Below the pieces are notes generated by a model. It was not told where the DNA came from, did not search any database, and saw only the letters and a program-made list of their open reading frames with translations. Of a DNA stretch of 64,000 bases, positions 57,046-64,000 are shown piece by piece. The stretch spans positions 1-64,000 of the forward strand of contig URIT01000003.1 in NCBI GenBank assembly GCA_900547945.1, written 5' to 3'. Numbering within the stretch: the stretch's first letter is position 1; each line of letters begins with the position of its first letter. The position numbers and the translations under genes are program-made. The stretch comes from an uncultured bacterium (GTDB lineage Bacteria; Verrucomicrobiota; Kiritimatiellia; RFP12; UBA1067).

Positions 57046-58203
57046 TCAATACACCACGCGGAACGTGCAGTAGGCCAACGAGTCGCGCTGGTCGGTCTTG
57101 AAATCGTCAAAGCGGACATTGGCCTTCACGGCCTCGCCGCCGCTCTGCTGCACGCCGGCGCGCTTGTCCATTTCCTGCATCACGTATTCCTTGAGCGCGT
57201 CGGCGGCCTTCTCGGCGGGCTTCCCCATCAGACCGAAGTCCACGGCGCACGTCCCCGACTTGGTTGCGGCATCGTAGTTCAGCACCATCTCGGAGCGCGC
57301 AAACGCCGAGAACGACACATGCCACTCTCGTGTCTTCCCATTGTAGGAACTGGAGTCGTAGATGACGCGTACGCGCGTCGCCTCGACGCCCAGCTGGTTT
57401 TCCGCCCTCCGTTCAAGCTGCGCCCGCAGCCAATTCGCGGCCCGTCCTTCGTCCCAGTCGTTGCAGGACAGGACGCAGGTACCCTGGATCACGCCCGCCG
57501 CGTTCTTGGGACGACTGTCAAACTGGCGGAACGCCGGTTTCTTGATGGTTGCCGCATCCGGCGAGATGCCTTCCAGGCGCGCAATCAGCGTGCCGTCCTT
57601 CGACAGGTCCTTAAGAAACGCCGCCGCGACCTCCTGGATGCACGTGTACACGGAATCGGGAATCAGCTCGCCGCCGTCCCACGGCATCTCCGACTTGCCA
57701 CGATAGACCTTCTCATGGCAGACCACGTCCTTGGCGACGTCCTTGATCGTGATGCGCATCGTCGCCTCGCTCTTGACCCGTCCGTCCTGCCGCGTCAGGA
57801 TGATGCCGAGGATGTCGACGGAAACACGAATGGCCGGTTGTTGGTCGCCGACCAGAGGGTGGAAGTGTTCCGACACGGCCCGCGTGAACTGCCGGCGCAC
57901 GAGCGCGGACACGGGAACGGATGCCACCAGTTCCGACGTTCCCCACAGCATGCGCTTGGTGATGAACACGTTCTCGACGTGATCCGAGATCACGAACTGC
58001 GCGGGGACCTCCTCGATGCGGCGCAATTCCGGGAACACGAAGGAGGAAAACTCGCCGGCGCGTTCCGGCTCCTTCAACTGGCGCCTGTTGTCGAACGAAA
58101 AGCTCGTCCCTTCCCAGGTAAAGCCCTCCGGCTTCACGCTTTCACAACCGCAGAACAGCGCCACCACGGACAGGCCCGCGAGGATCGGTGCGTTCATCTT
58201 CAT
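57046..58203 (-). CDS. Lipoprotein of unknown function
   Basis: A 385-residue protein with a lipoprotein signal ('LFCGC', Cys20). A likely LpoB/ABC-auxiliary-like alpha/beta region lies at about 60-180 ('VSALVRRQFTRAVSEHFHPL...IRVSVDILGIILTRQDGR'), followed by a beta-rich C-terminal domain. No firm family. ATG 58203 is chosen because AAGGAG lies 9 bases upstream; the longer open frame lacks a ribosome site. Confidence 0.75.
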   Translation of the reverse strand: MKMNAPILAGLSVVALFCGCESVKPEGFTWEGTSFSFDNRRQLKEPERAGEFSSFVFPELRRIEEVPAQFVISDHVENVFITKRMLWGTSELVASVPVSALVRRQFTRAVSEHFHPLVGDQQPAIRVSVDILGIILTRQDGRVKSEATMRITIKDVAKDVVCHEKVYRGKSEMPWDGGELIPDSVYTCIQEVAAAFLKDLSKDGTLIARLEGISPDAATIKKPAFRQFDSRPKNAAGVIQGTCVLSCNDWDEGRAANWLRAQLERRAENQLGVEATRVRVIYDSSSYNGKTREWHVSFSAFARSEMVLNYDAATKSGTCAVDFGLMGKPAEKAADALKEYVMQEMDKRAGVQQSGGEAVKANVRFDDFKTDQRDSLAYCTFRVVY

Positions 58204-58222
58204 TTTTGGACACTCCTTTTCT

Positions 58223-58840
58223 TCACCGTGCGTCATACTTGGGAACGACAACCGAATCGCTCCAGAAGACTGTTCCCGAGGCGGCATCGAGCATCTCCAG
58301 GTTCAGGAAATGGTGGTAGACCCTGCGGCGCCCATCATCGGTCCGCTCGCGCCGCAGTTCGCCGGTCAGGACAAAATCGGCCGAAGTGTACAATCCGATG
58401 CCCTGAAGGGCCGCAGCGTCCTCTCCGGCATTGGTTCCGGCGATCAGGGCGTCCGTCATCTGCCTGCGACGCATCGGATCGATCATCAGGAATTTCCCGG
58501 TCTTGCGGATGGCTGTGAGGAGGTCGCGGTACAGTTGGCCCGTCGCGGAGGAATCGGACCGTCCGTCCCCCGTATTGTTTTCAATCGGGCTGATTGAAAT
58601 CGTCGGCAGCGAACGCCCCGCGTCGAGCGCGCGTTTCCGCGCCCTGTCGTAGTTCTGCGTGAACAGCGGGTCAGTCAGAAGCCGTTCGACGGATGCGACC
58701 ACCGTTCGCCGCTTCTGTGCGTACTCCATCCGCGACGCCCTGCCGTAGACATCCTCCTCCGGGTCGAGATATCCTAACCTAGGACCGGTTGCGCATCCAG
58801 ACAGGGCGGCAAGTACCGTGGCAAGCAAGACCTTCTTCAT
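58223..58840 (-). CDS. lpoB: LpoB-family penicillin-binding-protein activator
   Basis: A 205-residue lipoprotein (lipobox LSGC, Cys16). 'LPTISISPIENNTGD...TGQLYRDLLTAIRKTGKFLMID' and 'LQGIGLYTSADFVLTGELRRERTDDGRRRVYHHFLNLEMLDAASGTVFWSDS' are diagnostic for LpoB. In E. coli LpoB reaches from the outer membrane to activate PBP1b. It overlaps the 365-residue gene by four bases (ATGA). A ycfL homologue is two genes upstream; ycfL-lpoB linkage is also found in E. coli. Confidence 0.9.
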   Translation of the reverse strand: MKKVLLATVLAALSGCATGPRLGYLDPEEDVYGRASRMEYAQKRRTVVASVERLLTDPLFTQNYDRARKRALDAGRSLPTISISPIENNTGDGRSDSSATGQLYRDLLTAIRKTGKFLMIDPMRRRQMTDALIAGTNAGEDAAALQGIGLYTSADFVLTGELRRERTDDGRRRVYHHFLNLEMLDAASGTVFWSDSVVVPKYDAR

Positions 58841-59934
58841 TTGGAAACCTCCCTCCAGCTTCCATCAACCCGCTCAGCGGCCTTCCGAAGAATCTTCTCG
58901 GTCGACACCACCCGTTCGTCACCCTGTTCCGGCCTCAGCCCCAGTTCAGGTGCCTGGCTGCCAGTTCCCCAATTCGATTTCGTGAGGACCTGGGGCATGC
59001 CCGCGATGCGCGTGTGTGAACTCGCAAGGTACTTGGCATACCCCTTGGCGCGTTCGGTCCGGCAGAAGTCATCCGTCGCCCCGCTCTTCGCCGCACGGTC
59101 GAGAAGTTCGGCGAAATAGGCATCGTCCTTACGGCGGCGACGCCCTTCCTCGGTTGGCTGCAGGGAAATCATATAGGTCGAGTTCGCCATGAAGTTCGCC
59201 TGGACCTTGTAAGGCAAGGCAAAGGGATAGGAAACGGTCAGATTGTGGATGCCCGGCGAAACAGGAACCTGAAGCGGCGCCTCGCCCACGGTTCCCGCCG
59301 TGCCGTAGGACACGCCGTCGATCGCGACATCGGCGCCGGCATAGTTGCAACCAAACGCCACCATGACCTTTTGCGCAGACGTCTTCCACTCGACCTTTGC
59401 GACCTGCGGCAGGAACTGCTGCGCCGCGCTCCTGCAGATCTGCGACATCAGCTGGGCATAGACGGCCCCTGCGTTCTGCGCGAATTCCGCCGTTGTGTAC
59501 TTGCGCGACAACGCCGTCACCTCGATCCCCCCCGTTCCACCACCCGAGGGGACGCGCTTGGCCTGCAGGGTCATGGTGACGCTGAGCTGTTTCACCAGTG
59601 CGGGAGAGCCGATCGTGATTTCCGAAATGTCATCGATGGACGCCGTAATCAAGGCCCCCGCGCCCAGATGTTCGGCCAGGCGCGTGGCGGACGAAAGCGG
59701 CATCGTCTCGCCCTTCACGCCGCGATTGAGGTTTTCCCCCACCACGTCGTTTGGGTCGATGACCTCGAAGGTTTCACCGCTCAACGCGACGGAAAGGCGC
59801 GTCGCAAGGTTCGGCAGTTTGATGAGGCATTCCGCCCCCGTGTGGTTCTGCACGACAAGGAGGGCCTTCACCGGTTCGGCGCCGCCAGTCAGCATCGTAA
59901 GGACCGTCCCCAAGAGAATGAGTCGCTTCTTCAT
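58837..59934 (-). CDS. Exported CsgG/LpoB-like protein with PEGA-like domain
   Basis: A 365-residue protein with a Sec signal. Residues about 25-180 resemble the CsgG/LpoB fold ('LATRLSVALSGETFEVIDPNDV', 'LAEHLGAGALITASIDDIS'). A PEGA-like beta domain follows at about 215-265 ('ADVAIDGVSYGTAGTVGEAPLQVPVSPGIHNLTVSYP'), with a charged helical C-terminus. PEGA domains are often associated with the cell wall or S-layer. It is encoded between ycfL and lpoB and overlaps lpoB. Confidence 0.75.
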   Translation of the reverse strand: MKKRLILLGTVLTMLTGGAEPVKALLVVQNHTGAECLIKLPNLATRLSVALSGETFEVIDPNDVVGENLNRGVKGETMPLSSATRLAEHLGAGALITASIDDISEITIGSPALVKQLSVTMTLQAKRVPSGGGTGGIEVTALSRKYTTAEFAQNAGAVYAQLMSQICRSAAQQFLPQVAKVEWKTSAQKVMVAFGCNYAGADVAIDGVSYGTAGTVGEAPLQVPVSPGIHNLTVSYPFALPYKVQANFMANSTYMISLQPTEEGRRRRKDDAYFAELLDRAAKSGATDDFCRTERAKGYAKYLASSHTRIAGMPQVLTKSNWGTGSQAPELGLRPEQGDERVVSTEKILRKAAERVDGSWREVSK

Positions 59935-59949
59935 GTTATGACCTCGTTT

Positions 59950-60342
59950 TTACGGATTCGACCGACGAACGGACAAACGGAAATCCTCAGTATCCTTCAG
60001 GGGCGAAACGGCCTCGAATACCGTTTCATCACGTCCGTGGATGACGACGGGACGCCACGGCATCATCGCATGGGTCTGCACAAGTCCCTGGGCGTTCTTC
60101 CATTCGAATCGGTACTGACAGCGGAAATCAGAGTTGTTCAGATTCCTGATCGTCGCCTGGACATGCAGAAACCCCTCCGGCGTCCTTTCACATGCGTCCC
60201 GTACGATTTCAAGATTCAGGGCAAAGGAGGGATCATGGATCTCGACCCGGCCCTTTTCCACGGCGACGCCGCTGGTTCGGGACGAAAGACAGCCCCCCAG
60301 TAGGCAACATCCAAAAACACAGGCAAACGGCAGGACTTTCAT
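59950..60342 (-). CDS. ycfL: YcfL-family lipoprotein
   Basis: A 130-residue lipoprotein (LLGGC, Cys18). 'FLHVQATIRNLNNSDFRCQYRFEWKNAQGLVQ' and 'PWRPVVIHGRDETVFEAVSP' match the YcfL/DUF1425 fold. Function is unknown, but in E. coli it is encoded directly beside lpoB. It lies 15 bases upstream of the PEGA gene. Confidence 0.85.
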   Translation of the reverse strand: MKVLPFACVFGCCLLGGCLSSRTSGVAVEKGRVEIHDPSFALNLEIVRDACERTPEGFLHVQATIRNLNNSDFRCQYRFEWKNAQGLVQTHAMMPWRPVVIHGRDETVFEAVSPLKDTEDFRLSVRRSNP

Positions 60343-60354
60343 GCGCGGCTTTCC

Positions 60355-61029
60355 TTAGAATGCAAAGTTGAACACAGGTAGGACGGGAACCGCCGAATCG
60401 CGGTTGATGTTGAATGCGCCAATCTGAAGCCCCTCAAGCCGGGTGGACATGTTGACGATCCCCACCTGTACGCCCGTCCCCCGCTCCGCCATGTTGAAAC
60501 CGCCGACCTGTAGGCCGTCAAGGCGGCCAGATCTGTTGACAAGCCCCGTCTGCAGACCGTTGAACAGTCCCTCCGTCCAGTTCCAGACAAACGAAATCTG
60601 GCAACCGTTCATGTCCCGTCCGGAATGATTGCAGACACCTGCAAGATGGAAAGCCCCCGGCGAGGATCCCGTTCGATTGAAAATTCCGGAAATGCCAAGC
60701 CCCGTCATTTCATCATCCGAAATGCCGCCAATCACGCCCAAGTCAAAAATGGATACACGGCGATGGGCCCCGACAAGGAGATTCAACTGGAACAAGGCGA
60801 CATCAAGGGTTCTGTCGGGGGTCTCAGCCGAAGGTATGAGCGAAAGGGCAAGCGGCTGCGCGCCGACAAAGGCAGACGACTCAAGTGGCTGTATTGGACG
60901 TACGACAACGGGATTCTCCGCCGTCTTGTTCGCCCCCTCCGCAGCATATGTCCTGACCTGGACATTCTGCGCCTGAAGGCGAACGAGCGAAACCGCCACA
61001 ATCGCCGCAACAAGTACATTCATTCGCAT
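60355..61029 (-). CDS. Secreted protein with LA_2272-like GLQ-G-N surface repeats
   Basis: A 224-residue protein with a Sec signal (about 1-20, ending LQAQ). From about residue 90 it repeats 'G(L/V)Q(V/I/T)G..N' units: 'NGLQTGLVNRSGRLDG', 'LQVGGFNMAERGTG', 'VQVGIVNMSTRLEG', 'LQIGAFNI'. These suggest a beta-solenoid or barrel of the type known from Leptospira LA_2272-like proteins. ATG 61029 follows AAGGAGAAGG. It is the first gene of the 30-gene block. Confidence 0.75.
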   Translation of the reverse strand: MRMNVLVAAIVAVSLVRLQAQNVQVRTYAAEGANKTAENPVVVRPIQPLESSAFVGAQPLALSLIPSAETPDRTLDVALFQLNLLVGAHRRVSIFDLGVIGGISDDEMTGLGISGIFNRTGSSPGAFHLAGVCNHSGRDMNGCQISFVWNWTEGLFNGLQTGLVNRSGRLDGLQVGGFNMAERGTGVQVGIVNMSTRLEGLQIGAFNINRDSAVPVLPVFNFAF

Positions 61030-61165
61030 ATCCGTGACCTTCTCCTTCCAATTACCCCTGTACCCAAATCCATGTACCGGCATTCGTGCCCCTCGCACAC
61101 ATGCCAGTCACATGTTTCCTCGCCCCTCCCGCCCAGGAGTGCCTACACGCGGGGCGAACGTTGTT

Positions 61166-61195
61166 ATTGTATCACATTGTTATACGCGATTGCAA
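61166..61195 (-). promoter_or_regulatory. Promoter of the Tad/FHA/kinase block with overlapping palindrome
   Basis: Minus strand: TTGCAA (61195-61190), 18-base spacer, TACAAT (61171-61166), giving a leader of about 130 bases before the ATG at 61029. A 17-bp palindrome with one mismatched pair, GTATCACATTGTTATAC (61169-61185), overlaps the -10 and spacer. It is a good operator candidate for the divergently encoded ribbon-helix-helix protein. Confidence 0.65.
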
Positions 61196-61232
61196 GGACG
61201 AGTCTTCAATTCTTGGTGTAAAATCCAAGACC

Positions 61233-61484
61233 ATGTTCGAAAAGAAAGGTTCAGCCACGCCGGTTCGGCTCACCGAGGACGAAAAGAACCAACTGGCCCG
61301 CATCGCAAGCGATACGGGCCTCACGTCGTCTACCCTGATCCGGCTCCTGATCAGCTCTCTTGTGGCGCACTACCGGGAAAATGGAAACACGATCACCCTC
61401 CCCCTCCAGTGGACGCGCCTCATCGCCGAGCAGAAGGTGCCCGCGCCCAAGGCCAAACGCAGTTCCGCCCCGGGACCGCGCTGA
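61233..61484 (+). CDS. Ribbon-helix-helix (CopG-like) protein, candidate regulator
   Basis: An 83-residue protein, the only convincing plus-strand gene. 'ATPVRLTEDEKNQLARIASDTGLTSSTLIRLLISSLVAHY' has the RHH pattern: a short strand (PVRL) then two amphipathic helices with a turn (TGLTSS). The C-terminus is basic (KAKRSSAPGPR). Only a weak ribosome site precedes the ATG. Its 5' end faces the first gene of the Tad block. RHH proteins are typically autoregulators binding short palindromes; here that would be 61169-61185. A plasmid-type RHH is less likely given the context. Confidence 0.78.
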   Translation: MFEKKGSATPVRLTEDEKNQLARIASDTGLTSSTLIRLLISSLVAHYRENGNTITLPLQWTRLIAEQKVPAPKAKRSSAPGPR

Positions 61485-61562
61485 ACGTCTCAGCGTTGTC
61501 CCGGAGCGGAACAATCCGTCCGGCGTTTCGGCGCGCACGCGGCACGCGAAACCCTGATGCGC
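61485..61562. other. Convergent intergenic spacer
   Basis: The plus-strand RHH gene and the minus-strand isomerase gene converge here. Imperfect inverted repeats are present (for example TTGT...ACAA around 61495-61515, and GTTTCG...CGAAAC around 61525-61555). No T-run is clear, so I do not call a terminator. Confidence 0.4.
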
Positions 61563-63089
61563 CTACCTGCGCGGCGTCACGACGACCGTCTCGATGCCGA
61601 GCGCGCGGCCGAGCTTCTCGATCTCGGCGGCGTGGTGGCCGATGCCGAGCGCGAAGTGGTGGGTCGGGCCTTCCATCGTCCAGTTGCGCAGGAACGTCCG
61701 CACGTCCGGCAGGAACTTCCCATGCGTGTTCGTGTTCCCCGTCGGCGGAATCGGCCCGGCGAGGGACTCGCCCTCGGCGACGATGAACTTGAACGAGCCG
61801 TCGGCCTTGAGGCCGAGGGACATCATCGTGATCGGCCCCTCCTTGATGTTGAACTCCACGCCCGCGCCCTTCCCGGGCTTGCCGTGGTACTTCTTGAGGG
61901 AGCGCAGGACCGGCTTCTTCGCGGCGATGTTCAGGTGGTGCGGCCCGTCGTGGCCGACAAGCACCGTGTCGCGCTCGAAGTCGATCGGGTGGAACTCGGC
62001 GAAGCTGCCGCCGATGTCGAGGCGGTCGAAGATCATCATCGCCACGCAGTTCTTGAGGTCGAACTCCCCGCACATCGGAAAGCCGGCGGCGGTGAGGAGG
62101 GAGTTGCCGACGATGAAGTTCGTCACGAGTTCGCGCGTCAAGGAGCCTTCCTCGCCCTCGTAGTAGTAGGCGAAGCCGTCGAGCGCGCGCTTGTCGATGA
62201 ACGCCTCCAGCGCCACGGCGGCCTTCGCGGCGACGTCGAGGTCGTGGGCGGTCAGCTTCTCCGTCCACGGGTCGGAGACGGGGTCGGGCGTGTCGAAGAA
62301 GCCGAGGATGCGCGCCTTCATCGCCTCGACCGCCGCCGCGTCGGGGTTCCGGTAGAACGGCAGGATCTCGTCCGGCTCGCAGAGCGCAACGTGGCAGCCG
62401 AACGTGCGCGAGACGGCCGTGGGGTCGACCTGCATGTCGTACATCGCCTCCAGCACGTGGCCCATGAGGCCGATGCGCGCGCGGCGGAGGTCGTGGAGGA
62501 CGTGCGCGACGGCGCACCACTGGCGGATCTCCTCGTCCGCCTTCGCGTCGCCCGTGCGCAGACCGATCACGACGTCCGCGACCGGGCGCCCGTAGCGGAT
62601 CGCGACGCCCGTGAACTCGGGCACGCTGCAGAGGTCGTCGTTGTAGAGCTGCTTGTAGATCGTCGCGCGTTCGTAGTCGAGGCGCGCGTCGGGCTGGAGG
62701 GCTACGAGGACGATCGGCACGTTCAGCTCGCGCACGAACGGCGCGAAGGTGGAACTTGTCGCGTAGGTCACCATGTCCACGAAGAGGAGGTCGAGGTCGG
62801 CCGCCTTCATCGCCGGGATGAGCGCGTGCGCCTTCTGCGGGTTGTCGCTCATGCCGAAGCGCGTCACCTTCACCTGGTGGGCCGCGAGCTTCTCCGCGAA
62901 GACGCCCTCCTTCTTCACCATGTCCTCCAGCAGGCCGGGGCACTGCTTCCAGTACGTGTCGAGCCCCACGCTCACCACGCCCACGTTCGCCGTGAGCGGC
63001 TTGCGCCGCGCCACGCGCGGTCCCTCGGCGAACGCCGCAAACGCCACGGCGCACAGCGCCGCCCACACCACCATCCGTCTTGTCATCAT
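61563..63089 (-). CDS. Sugar isomerase of the L-fucose/L-arabinose family with a signal peptide
   Basis: A 508-residue protein. Residues 1-22 are a Sec-like signal ('MVVWAALCAVAFAAFA'). Family motifs: 'VGVVSVGLDTYWKQCPG', 'VTYATSSTFAPFVRELNVPIVLVALQP', 'LGFFDTPDPVSDPW' and 'GGSFAEFHPIDFERDTVLVGHDGPHHLN'. Candidate metal-binding Glu residues lie in 'YYYEGEE' and 'CGEFDLKN'. These enzymes normally interconvert aldose and ketose sugars in the cytoplasm, so export is unusual. GAGG lies before the ATG at 63089 (or 63086). The rhamnosidase-like gene is 45 bases upstream. Confidence 0.82.
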   Translation of the reverse strand: MMTRRMVVWAALCAVAFAAFAEGPRVARRKPLTANVGVVSVGLDTYWKQCPGLLEDMVKKEGVFAEKLAAHQVKVTRFGMSDNPQKAHALIPAMKAADLDLLFVDMVTYATSSTFAPFVRELNVPIVLVALQPDARLDYERATIYKQLYNDDLCSVPEFTGVAIRYGRPVADVVIGLRTGDAKADEEIRQWCAVAHVLHDLRRARIGLMGHVLEAMYDMQVDPTAVSRTFGCHVALCEPDEILPFYRNPDAAAVEAMKARILGFFDTPDPVSDPWTEKLTAHDLDVAAKAAVALEAFIDKRALDGFAYYYEGEEGSLTRELVTNFIVGNSLLTAAGFPMCGEFDLKNCVAMMIFDRLDIGGSFAEFHPIDFERDTVLVGHDGPHHLNIAAKKPVLRSLKKYHGKPGKGAGVEFNIKEGPITMMSLGLKADGSFKFIVAEGESLAGPIPPTGNTNTHGKFLPDVRTFLRNWTMEGPTHHFALGIGHHAAEIEKLGRALGIETVVVTPRR

Positions 63090-63134
63090 CGTGTTTCCTC
63101 TTTTCCGGATTGAACTTGAAATGCGCGTTTTCGC

Positions 63135-64000
63135 CTACCGCAGCACGCGGACGGGGCCGAGGAGGCCGGACGGCTGGAGCGGGTCGTTCGGGCAATACCC
63201 CGAGTAGGGCGTCGGGTCGAGCTTCCAGGGGTTCTTCGGATCCCCCTGGCGCGGACGCGCCCAGCAGCGCACGTTGCTCCGCGTCAGGCGCGCCGCCTCG
63301 GGGCGGCCGCACTCGCCGATCAGGAGGTTGTGCCAGTTGTTCACGTAGCGGACCGCGATCTCGTTCTTCCCCGCACGGAACGCCTCCCGCACGGCGACCG
63401 TCCAGGGCGCGCACCACACGACGCCGCAGTCCACGCCGTTCACCGTGACGGCGGCCAGGCCGCTCGGCAGGGCGCCCAGGTCGAGCGCGGTGGCCTGTTC
63501 GGCCTCCTCCGCCGTCAGCTCCACCTGCGTGCGGTAGGTGGCGGACCCGGCGAAATGGCGCAGATCGGCGCGCGTCGTCCAGTCGGCCAGCGTCTCGAAC
63601 GTCGCCGGGGCGGGCGGCGGCGCGGCGAGCCGGTGGTAGGCGAAGGAGACGTGCCAGGGCGCCGTGAGCGTCCTGAGCGGCACGGCGGGCGCCGCCTCGG
63701 GGCGCGTACCGGCGGAGGAGACGGGACGGAAGAGGACGAAGCGGGAGCCGCCCTTCGGAAGATCGAGCGCCACGTCCGTGCGGCCGTCGGCGCGCACCGT
63801 CGCCCGCGCCGCCGTGCGCGTGCCGTCCACGGCGTTCCACTCCTCCACCACGCGCCCGGCGACCGGCGCACGGAACGTCATCGTCCCCGCGCCCTCGCCG
63901 GTGACGAAGTAGATGTCCGTCGCGCCCGCGCGGCGGTGGACCGTCTCGAACGGACCCGCGTAGTCCGGCGGCACGCGCGCCGCGACCTGCGCGGCCTCGG
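63135..64000 (-). CDS. C-terminal part of a GH106-like alpha-L-rhamnosidase (runs off the window)
   Basis: About 288 codons, open to the window end, so the gene is 5'-truncated here. Visible motifs match the C-terminal half of GH106 proteins: 'DIYFVTGEGAG', 'VVEEWNAVDGTRT', 'GGSRFVLFRP', 'DWTTRADLRHFAGSATYRT', 'VTVNGVDCGVVWCAPWTVAV' and 'NNWHNLLIGE'. These form a beta-sandwich sugar-binding module. The catalytic part is outside the window. It is probably co-transcribed with the isomerase downstream. Confidence 0.8.
   Translation of the reverse strand, partial: EAAQVAARVPPDYAGPFETVHRRAGATDIYFVTGEGAGTMTFRAPVAGRVVEEWNAVDGTRTAARATVRADGRTDVALDLPKGGSRFVLFRPVSSAGTRPEAAPAVPLRTLTAPWHVSFAYHRLAAPPPAPATFETLADWTTRADLRHFAGSATYRTQVELTAEEAEQATALDLGALPSGLAAVTVNGVDCGVVWCAPWTVAVREAFRAGKNEIAVRYVNNWHNLLIGECGRPEAARLTRSNVRCWARPRQGDPKNPWKLDPTPYSGYCPNDPLQPSGLLGPVRVLR

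Noticed and set aside
27374..61029. Type VI secretion or type IV secretion locus
   Set aside because: FHA, kinase and phosphatase recall type VI secretion, but no Hcp, VgrG, TssB/C or VirB4/D4 homologue is present. The core is TadB/TadC/CpaF/secretin.
61233..61484. Plasmid mobilisation (MobC-type) or antitoxin RHH protein
   Set aside because: No relaxase, toxin or plasmid gene is nearby, and the position facing the Tad block with a palindrome on its promoter fits a local regulator better.

Overview
The window is GC-rich DNA with almost every gene on the minus strand; only one small plus-strand gene (61233-61484) is convincing. The gene content points to a bacterium of the Verrucomicrobiota/Kiritimatiellota/Lentisphaerae group, probably host-associated. 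Signs are many secreted glycoside hydrolases with Sec signals, a giant beta-strand-repeat surface protein, AAA-ATPase-like/PD-(D/E)XK proteins, a GldG/DUF4340 ABC system and a Tad locus with FHA domains. This assignment is inferred from gene families; there is no rRNA or other phylogenetic marker in the window.

Region 1 (1-16.3 kb) is mixed housekeeping and surface functions. It holds a 1398-residue surface protein with L-type-lectin-like domains, a dgt-NUDIX pair, an AAA/PD-(D/E)XK protein just downstream of carB, carB, and a four-gene ABC-2 transporter operon (ATPase, permease, GldG-like, DUF4340). A tandem array of fourteen 8-bp units lies inside that operon.

Region 2 (16.3-27.3 kb) is carbohydrate metabolism. 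One promoter appears to drive a Gfo/Idh/MocA lipoprotein, an unknown protein, rsmI, an alpha-galactosidase (NPCBM-GH27) and a DUF4832 glycosidase-like protein. Upstream is a 1434-residue secreted protein joining a glycosidase-like half to a beta-helix half. It is preceded in frame by the broken 5' end of an AAA-ATPase-like gene.

Region 3 (27.4-61.0 kb) is the centrepiece: 30 consecutive minus-strand genes, with no gap above 93 bases and many ATGA/TGATG overlaps. It begins with outer-envelope lipoproteins (YcfL, PEGA, LpoB, CsgG-like) and a PP2C phosphatase. A Tad-type pilus/secretion machine follows (CpaB, secretin, an FHA-CpaF fusion, TadB, TadC, two more FHA proteins, pilins, prepilin peptidase, TadE/G). 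Next come two large secreted proteins, small membrane proteins, an Lgt-like protein and a second CpaF. The block ends with a transmembrane Ser/Thr kinase, a radical SAM/SPASM enzyme and a TPR/Ig protein. Kinase, phosphatase and three FHA proteins together suggest a Tad machine controlled by Ser/Thr phosphorylation. A ribbon-helix-helix protein is divergent from the block, and a near-perfect palindrome overlaps the block's promoter, so it may be its regulator.

Region 4 (61.5-64.0 kb) returns to sugar metabolism, with a sugar isomerase of the L-fucose/L-arabinose family carrying a signal peptide, and the 3' end of a GH106-like alpha-L-rhamnosidase that runs off the window. No tRNA, rRNA, CRISPR or complete mobile element was seen, and no gene-free stretch exceeds 300 bases. 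Four genes share an extended -10 promoter (TGTGCTATAMT); in two cases the ATG sits exactly where transcription should begin.
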